Shown one piece after another: positions 24,401-33,400 of a stretch of DNA of 64,000 nt. The notes beneath the pieces are model-generated. The model saw nothing but the letters and a program-made list of their open reading frames with translations. It ran no database searches and was not told the DNA's origin. This DNA comes from Limnoperna fortunei (Eukaryota; Mollusca; Bivalvia; Mytilida; Modiolidae), in assembly GCA_944474755.1 (NCBI GenBank), contig OX104123.1, positions 69,027,615-69,091,614 on the forward strand, read 5' to 3'. Numbering within the stretch: the first letter of the stretch is position 1; each line of letters opens with the position of its first letter. The position numbers were made by a program, and so were the translations under genes.

Positions 24401-27400
24401 GTGTTTATGTGCTACTATGTCACCTTAGTTACTGAGAACATTACTAATGTTTATATGCTACTACGTCACCTTAGTTACCAAGGACATTTCTAGTGTTGTT
24501 CATGTTACTATGTCACCTTAGTTACCAAGGACATTACTAAAGTTTGTATGCTATGTCATCTCAGTTACCAAGAACATTACTAATGTGAATATATAGTGTG
24601 TACCTTTTTGTACCCGAGTTTATTTTATTTAAGTAGATATATGTACCAGGCACGCTTGACTACTTACACTTTTTAATATGAGTTTGCAGTTTAAGACTTT
24701 GACATAACCTAGGGAGGTATCCGTCGTCTGACAATCTTTAAAAAGGTGTGTAAAATTTTCTGATATTTTTCTTAAGGTCTACCAAGGGAACTAATTCAAC
24801 TCGGCAAACAGTCTGCCGGTGTTTTCACAGATTTACTGAAAGAAGACAGCTATGAGCTGTGTGAGCTACGCTCAATGTTACAAGGAGAGCAAGGCACTGG
24901 AAAATCCACAATAGCTAGATTTCTTATTGGAAAAGGACCTAGAAAGTTCCGGAGATCAACAGATGGCATTGACCTTTATACTGGTCTGTCATTTTTTGAT
25001 GATGACACAGCAGAATGGATGGGAAGCAAAAAAGGTTATTATAAGATGTATACAAATTAGCTTTTGACTTTGAGACATTACTTACATTTATAAAAAAATA
25101 ATGTTAATCTGTGTATATTTGATAAAATTAACCAGGTAGAAAGTTCAAATACAAACTAAAATAACTCGATTTAAACTATCATCCTTCGTTTTGGTGTTGA
25201 TATGTAAGTTATTCGTTTCTTAACCAGTTCCCACGAGATACTGTATGTTTCCAAATGCATGTTCTATATGCACCCTAATAAATGTTATATCAGTGTGCCC
25301 AAGGGTAAAGAATAAGGGAAGCGCCAGAACATTGAGTTTCCAAAGATGCTGTCAGATTAAACCCCTGGATTTTTTTATGGTGATGTGGGTTTAAAATTAT
25401 TAGATGTGAAATTGCATAATTTGATGAAAACCACATTATTTCATCCCTCATCAGCAGTCATAACGTGTATATACAGATATACACATTTTTTTCAACTATT
25501 AACTTTATAATTGCATCATCATAAAAATGAATAAACTTACGCATAGCATCACCGATAATATCAATGAATAAACTTACACATAACATGAACAATGGCTAGT
25601 TCATACATGTCACACTTTTTCATTGGTACTAAGAAAATACGCTAAATATTAATGTTGAAGCCATTTTACATTTCAGATTTTAAAATGGAGGATATAATAT
25701 TAAGCCGATCTTTCAGGTCATTCCAGCAAGAACGAGCTCCAGTTAAGCAGCTGGATCAGGCAAACATATTGGATTCAAAAGAAATATTTGAAATAAAAGT
25801 AGATAAACCCGTGCCTGAAGAGAAAAAGCAAGAATTATGGCATCATTCGATAGACGATAAGTTGGAAACAAGTGCAGATATATCCCAGTCTAAAGAGGAA
25901 GTTATGATAAAACAAGAAGATTTAGATATATAATTGGCATCAAATATAAACAAGGGAGATGATACAGAAATTGAAAAGAAGCATGATGACCATATCCAAA
26001 ACCGAGGAATAATGGGAAAATTAAAGGCGTTCTTTGGAGTGAAGAAGGAAGTTAAAGAGATCGAAATGTCTGTAACAAAGAAAACATTCTTTGAGAAATC
26101 GTTAGATGTTGCCAGAAAGGACTTTCATAAGCAAAAAATTGTTCCTGTTACAATTTGGGACTTTGGAGGACAGGATGTATTTTACAGTACTCACCAAACC
26201 TTCCTGACCTACCGAGCAGTTTATATGCTTATTTTAGATGGCAGTCGTACGCTAAATGAACCATGTAAATATGAACAGTTTCTTCCTGGTAAGACTGGTG
26301 TTAAAACTCAAAAAGGTAAGGAAGAAATACTGTTAATACACTTAAGTGTTACCATGCCTACCTTGTAGACTCTGTTGACGTATTGTTTATAATCTAATTA
26401 AAATTAAATATTTCAATTGTTCGCTGAGTAGAAGATCCAAGGTATCCCGCACAGGTAATTTTGTGGTAACCTAAGATATGTGTCTTAAATATGTTTACGG
26501 AAAACCAAATGGTTACTTCCTGGAATTTGGAAGTTGTTTAAATGATAAGTAAATTATACGTTATTCAGAGTTTATACATGTATAGTGGATTTGTAAGACA
26601 TGGTATGTTAAGAAATGTTGGATGCATACATAGTCGATCTTCTGCATGTGCAGATATATTTTAGGAACATTAATAGACCTGCCATTAGATTGGTTAGCTC
26701 AAATGTCATAAACGTATTTGCATAACATTTTTTGTTTGTTTAAACAAAGGTCATCAGAATGTGACCTGAATGAAGTTACGTTAGATCTTCACGAAAAAAC
26801 AATAGGAAAATTGGGAAGCAAGTGAAAGTTTTAATGTATTTAACAACGCTGGACTATTTTAAAATGCCTTTTCAGAAATAGAAATATGTGATAGAAGTTC
26901 AACTTTAGATAATCATTTACACTGTTTTTTTTTGTTCTCGCGAGAAGTCTGCCACCACATAACTAAATGTATCAGAAATAAAAAAACAGAAACTTAATAT
27001 GTCTGAAAATAGTGAATAAAACTTTACATAATTTTTTATTGGACCATATGTTACCTGACTGGTGTGTCACAACTAGGAAGTTGTCATTTTCTTTGAGTTT
27101 GAAATTCATGGTTTTACTGTCTAAAATTATTTTAAACTATTTTACCCTGTTCTCCTTTGAGAAGGGAGAATACTTTTTTCGGTCTGTGTGTGTTTGTTAT
27201 TGTGTAAGTGCGTGTCCTTCCATTACCATTTTTGTTGTAGGGGTATCAGTATTAGCTCACAGTACTATATTTCGTGTCATTGTTAGCCTCAATTCACGTT
27301 TCTAACTTCACATTTGAATGATTGAGTGATAGGTTACTCCAGATCTGCTGACCCATTTGAAGTAATTGATCCCATTTCCATGTAACAGATTTATTAATGC

Positions 27401-30400
27401 ACATTCGATCTGTCGTTATTTATGTCTGTGTTTTAGTCAGTTAGTCTTTTCTACAGATCGTCTACTTTGAAAAACTCGTTGTGATATGGATTCATGTACA
27501 TATATGTTTGTCTTATATTTTCCCTCCATAAGGATAAAGAATATATTCGATGCATTGTGTAAACAAGAAATATAAAATAGATAATGGTTTTACATGCTTG
27601 AACACTGTATCTGTTGCAGACTATGTCAGATTTTGGATCAACACCATCATCACATACTGTAAAGGGGACTATCCCGGATTTCCTAAAATCATGGCCATTT
27701 TAACACACAAGGATAAACTTGATGCGGTAAGTCTTTCTATTGTGTATTAAGTTGCTTACTGGCAAAACTGAAACCGAGTAGTGGACAGTTTAATTCTGGA
27801 ATCGCCTTAAGGTGTACCAAGTAACTACGATCAGCAGTCAGTAGTCTATCCAATATAAACTTCAGCTCTGGTGCTATTTACACGGAAACGGCACACTATT
27901 TGCAATACTTCTGTCTTGTCGTAATTGCCCACAAATTGCAGTGGAAATGACTTTGGTATTATTTGGTATTATTATGACACCCAAATACACCAATGAATCA
28001 ATACGAAAGGCATTTATTTTTAATATTTCTTTTATAAAAAAAGACGTCAATGTAAAGCGGTGACAACCACTGTGGATTGGTTGACTTAGCACTGTCCCCC
28101 TGTATTGACAAAGGTTAAAGCAATTACACTACAGATCGCGTGGATTCTCCGCTTCCCACGTGCCCAACATGGACCTGGGCATCCATAGCCGCGACCACAG
28201 TGTGCCCGCGCTATAGCCTGGTGCATGTCCAACATATGCACGTGTGTGGATTTTAAATGTTCAACTGAGTATAGACGAGGAATTATTATTCAGAAATGTC
28301 AGAAGAAGCCACAACTGTTATCCAAATTAACAACGGGGTATTGTGCTCACCATGAAGCCCATGGCATGAAGTGGGCACTGTCCCACCGCAAGCATTAGTC
28401 ATAGGCAGCCCACAGTTGGTACGTGGGAAGCGGAAAATCCACGTAATCTGTAGTGTATGTTTTTTCAATTAGATCCCCTAATTTATATACAGTAATTTAA
28501 TTTATCGGATTTATTTTAAAACCACATCATAATGTGAAATCTGTGTGAACGGTATATTACAATATAATGATTAACCTAGAGAATAGTTTATTGTACTGTG
28601 CTGCTCCAATATAATCAATAATATATCTCGTAAAACATCTCTCAATGTCCACACTTGATAATTACATTCTTTATAAATGTATTGTATACAAGCAATTACA
28701 CCTGTGTAAGATATTATATTAACATTGCTTTTCAGACTGAAATTGACAGAAGAAGAAATGAAATATTTGGAGAAATTAAAGAAATGTTTGAGGGAAGTCG
28801 GATTAAACAGCATTTGGTCATTGATGACCAAATTTTTGTTAATGCAAGAAACAGACATGACCCTGAAATGGAAAAGATTAAAAAATCTTTGATTCGTCTA
28901 GCAAGAACCCAGCCTACATGGTGCCAAAAATTACCAAAATGCTTCCTACCACTTGAATTAGAAATCCAATACCTTGCCAAGAAAGGTTACACATTGATAC
29001 ACATTGAACATATGAAGAAAATGAACTCTCAGCAGCCGATCCGTCCATTATCTGATTCTGAGCTTAAGGTGTTCTTGATGTTCCAACATTCTGTAGGCAA
29101 AATCCTGTATTTTAATGAGCCAAACTTGGACCAGCATATCATAATCTCTCCCACATTTCTTATTGATGCCTTCAAATCCATTATAACAGACTATCAGTTC
29201 TGCAAGGGAGACAAACAGAAAGAAGAAGCTTGGTACTCTATGGATAAAAATGGAATTATTTTCAAGCAAGTTGTAGAAACAATTTGGAAAAAGAAGAATT
29301 ATAAACAGTTTTTCAAGTTCAGGGTATATCTCCTAGGGGTTATGACTCATCTTGATATCTTAGTGGAGCCCCGGCGTTATGATTCACATCATCAGCGAAT
29401 ACCAACCGAGTTCTTCTACGTGGCTAGCATGGTACGAAAGCAGGATACAACTAGATATCTTCAGTCGCCCACATTCTGTCAAAGAAATATTGCCTTGTCC
29501 TTTGATGCCACAAGCTCAATTATACCTCCTGCTCTGTCCTTCAGATTTATCAGTTACTGCTTAAGTATATGGGGTGTAAAGACATATGGAGATCACAACG
29601 AGGATATGTTGTTTCACATGTCAGCTGTTTTTACAATTGACCCCTCTCTTGACCTACACATTCAATGCGAAGAAGAGCGACTGATTGTTCGTCTAGTACA
29701 TGCGAGAAGTCGAGCTTTGATCCTGAAAGATTTAGCATCAAGTATACGAGAATGCTTATTTGCTGCCCTACATAAGATCAGTCAGCTTTATATCAGAACA
29801 AGCAGTGCAAATGAAGAAAATACACGGTCATTTGAAGTCAAACTATGTTGTAGCTCTCCAGTTGAACCTTGCTTTATTGACATTAGCGATATGAGTGATG
29901 TTTGGATCTGTTCCCGACATCAGATAGAACATGGGAAAGACACAGTTTTGTCATGGTTTACAGAAAAGGTAATACACACATATTTTTAGTCTTTACAGAA
30001 GGTAAAATGATGTCAAACCAGCCCTCTATATGTTGTATAGTTAAATTTATATCATTTATAGAAGACAACATGATACCAAACCAGTGGTCTATATGTTGTA
30101 TATTTTAGATTGTTTCATTTACAGATCATACCAAATCAGGCTTTATGTGTTGTATAGTTTTAATTTTATCATTTATTGAAAGCAAACGTTTTAACATCGT
30201 TTTGCTCTTCATTTCAAATGCATGTAGCAATAACACTCTTTAAATGAATCCCTTTATATGATTTTCTGTGTTATTTTTTACATCTTTTTAAAAGCTTTAT
30301 TAAATAATATTGTGTTTCCAATCTATAGGGTTAGGGTTAGGGTTAGGGTTAGGGTTAAAACACCATTCAAACAAACAAAAAAACCAATCTATAGGTCTTT

Positions 30401-33400
30401 GCATTTTTTCAAATTATTGTATTCACAAAGTGTGTTCCATAAACAATTAAAAACAGAGGTTTTTTTTACATTTTACCATTTTTTGTTTTTAGGGAAAAGA
30501 AAGTTGTGAGTCTTCCTGTCCAGGTATACTTTTGGTCTTGATACAGTAAATTCAGTAAAGATGTATACTTGCTGTATTTTTTTAGAAACTAAATCTTGAA
30601 TCAATTGAAATGGAACTTACAAACTCTAATACAATTAAACTTTTTTTAAGTAGATCATATAATTAGTATTTAACATGCAAATTCAAAAATCCATAGATTG
30701 ATTGATTGATAAATGGTGTTTAACGCCCGAGCAGCAATATTTCAGCTATATTCAGGCGATGAACATGAAATGGATGATAAAATGAACATGAAATGATGAT
30801 GAATGAAAATGGGATGGGACACAAGGAAAAATAGGGGTAACGGATTTTAGATTGCCACTGGCAAATGGGAGGATGGATAGGGTCGGGCAATTTAGCCTCC
30901 TGTAGCGGGATCGAAATCCCTACTCATAGCGAATACTACAGCAGCGTTCTTTAACGTGCGAGGAACGTGGCATTTTCCCAATACGGTGCACTAATATGGT
31001 TTGCGGTCAGGTTTTCCGTATTATGGCCTGACAACCCCAGCTTGCCAGGGGTACCCCATTCAACCACCTGGGGCACACATCCCAGTCGGTCTTTAGGCAA
31101 ACCGACCTTACACGCCGGTCAGGGTACTGGGCGCTATTTAGTCGCCTTTTACGACAAGCTAGCGTGACTGCGGTCTATTCTTTTAGCCACCCGGATCACA
31201 CACGGGGCCAAAAATCTATAGAGAATGTGCACATAAAATATCAGATGGAGAAATTGGCTCATGCTAGCAAAATTTGGTGAAGGATATGCAATCAATGAGG
31301 ACAAGTAATTTGGTGTAATAAAAAGGATTAATTTTGTTACACAGGTTAATTTTAATTACAAATAACACTTTCAGATGCTTCTGACAGACGTAATTATTGA
31401 GATTTCATTGTGTATGATGTAGTTGTATTAAATTTGTTTTAGTGACTGACAAGAATTTTTTACGACAATCACCCACCGATCTTCATTTGCGAAGACTTGC
31501 CACAAAATATACCAGGAATGAAGTTCGACAATTGGTGATTGCGCTGGGATTACCATATGAATCATGGGATGAAGTGGCTACAATTACATTGACAAATGAG
31601 GCTATCAAGTTTAAAGCTTTCGAGAGATGCCTTAAAATGATTTCTTTTACATTTAAGGACCTTAAAATTGTTGCGGAAAATGAACACATTCAAAATCCTC
31701 ACATTATTTGTAAGGTAGTATCTCCCCACAACCATTGGTAAGGTAGTGTCTGATTCCTAAGCACAATTTATTAAACATATCTGATTCAATCTGTATAAAT
31801 CATAAGTTTTCCTTGAGTTTGCCACTTTGTATATCCCTTGAAACCAACAGTTACTGAAGGATGTAATGCTACAGATGACAACGGCTTCTTAATTATTTAG
31901 GTATTGGGGAAACTATTGACCTTTTTTGCTCTGACTCGGGCACCAAGTTTCGTTGAGTAATGGGAGAAACCTCAAAACGAGCGAAATCATTTCACCAATA
32001 TCACATTAAATTTTCAGGGGTATCATGTCAGATAAAATTTTTCGCTAATTTAGAAAAACCGAAAGGTATTCAAGGAAACTCACAAACACCCATAAAATAG
32101 TCCAGAAATGGGCTTTGCACAATCAGCTGAAAAATATCCAATGCATTTAACAAACTATATAAATAAATTTATTGATCAATTCTGTATGTAATTGCTTTTT
32201 AAATGCAGCTCTAATATCAAAATTCAATTGAATAATAAATCCACTGTCCATGCTACAGCTCGGCGCAGCCAAATATCAAAATAAGAACTTATTCCTCTCC
32301 CTCAGTGAAAGGTCATTTACAGAGCCGTTGTCAAATTGAAAACAAAATTTTAAATTTTCACACTGTTTACTTTATTTTATATTTGTTCCCCATATTACGA
32401 GCAAATCTAACAAGTATCATCTCATTCCGAAATAAAATTAAGCCGTTTCAACCTGTTTTATGAACAAACTTTAACGCTTTCAATTGTTCAACTCAACACT
32501 TGATTTAAAAAAAAATCAACAATTTTTATGTGTCATTATATCTAAAGCTGGATGATAAGTTTTTGCTTTCGCAACCTATATAAATGTCATACAAAACCAT
32601 AGGAAGGCTATATCTTTAAATAATATCAATTATACTGAATTCCAAAGTTATAAAAATTTTACCTTTTTAAGAAGAAAAATGGGCACATTACTTATATTAC
32701 TACATAAACAAATTTGTACATTTACTTTCTAATTTTTGTATTAATTGCACAATCAAACATTCTTAAACAGTACTCAATAAATAAATCAAATAATTATGGT
32801 TCAAAAATGGGTGTACATTTGTATTTACTAAAATTCAACTGATTATTAATAGGTAAATAGCAATATTTCCATCGAAGTTTCTTAAAAAAGAGATTTACAT
32901 AGCCAGGAGTTTTGAAGTACTCTTTATGACATCATGCAAACTGTGACGTCATAATGCTATGATGTAACCATATATTGTAAGAAAGTAAACATCAATACAA
33001 GAATTTGAAATAAATGGTGAAAGCAAAAAAACATGTTTTTACAATAAGTAACCGAGTGCATTTATTGTGTACAAAGTCCATGGTTACCAAATGAAACCAC
33101 CCCACCTACGCTGTACTTATGTCACTTTTATATATATATGCGCATATCCTGGCTTATTCCATCTACATGTGCACCCCCCCCCCCCCACAAACAATGTTTA
33201 AGCTATCTTTGTAATCTCAGGAAGACATTTCTGTGATTGTATTTCTAAAATAGGAATCGGATTATTATCTTCTAATTTTGTTCTTTAAATATGGATCAAT
33301 TTCATATATTAACAATAAAAGCTTCATTTTATAGTTTGTTTACATTCTTCAGTGTCTACAATTATATCCCTTGGTTGACAAGGTTTTAACTTTATTAGTG

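Noticed and set aside
28655..28735. Start of the COR reading frame at the ATT-type codon of 28,655
   Set aside because: The frame is open into the intron, but the TTTTCAG acceptor at 28,735 and the phase of the previous exon place the coding start at 28,736.
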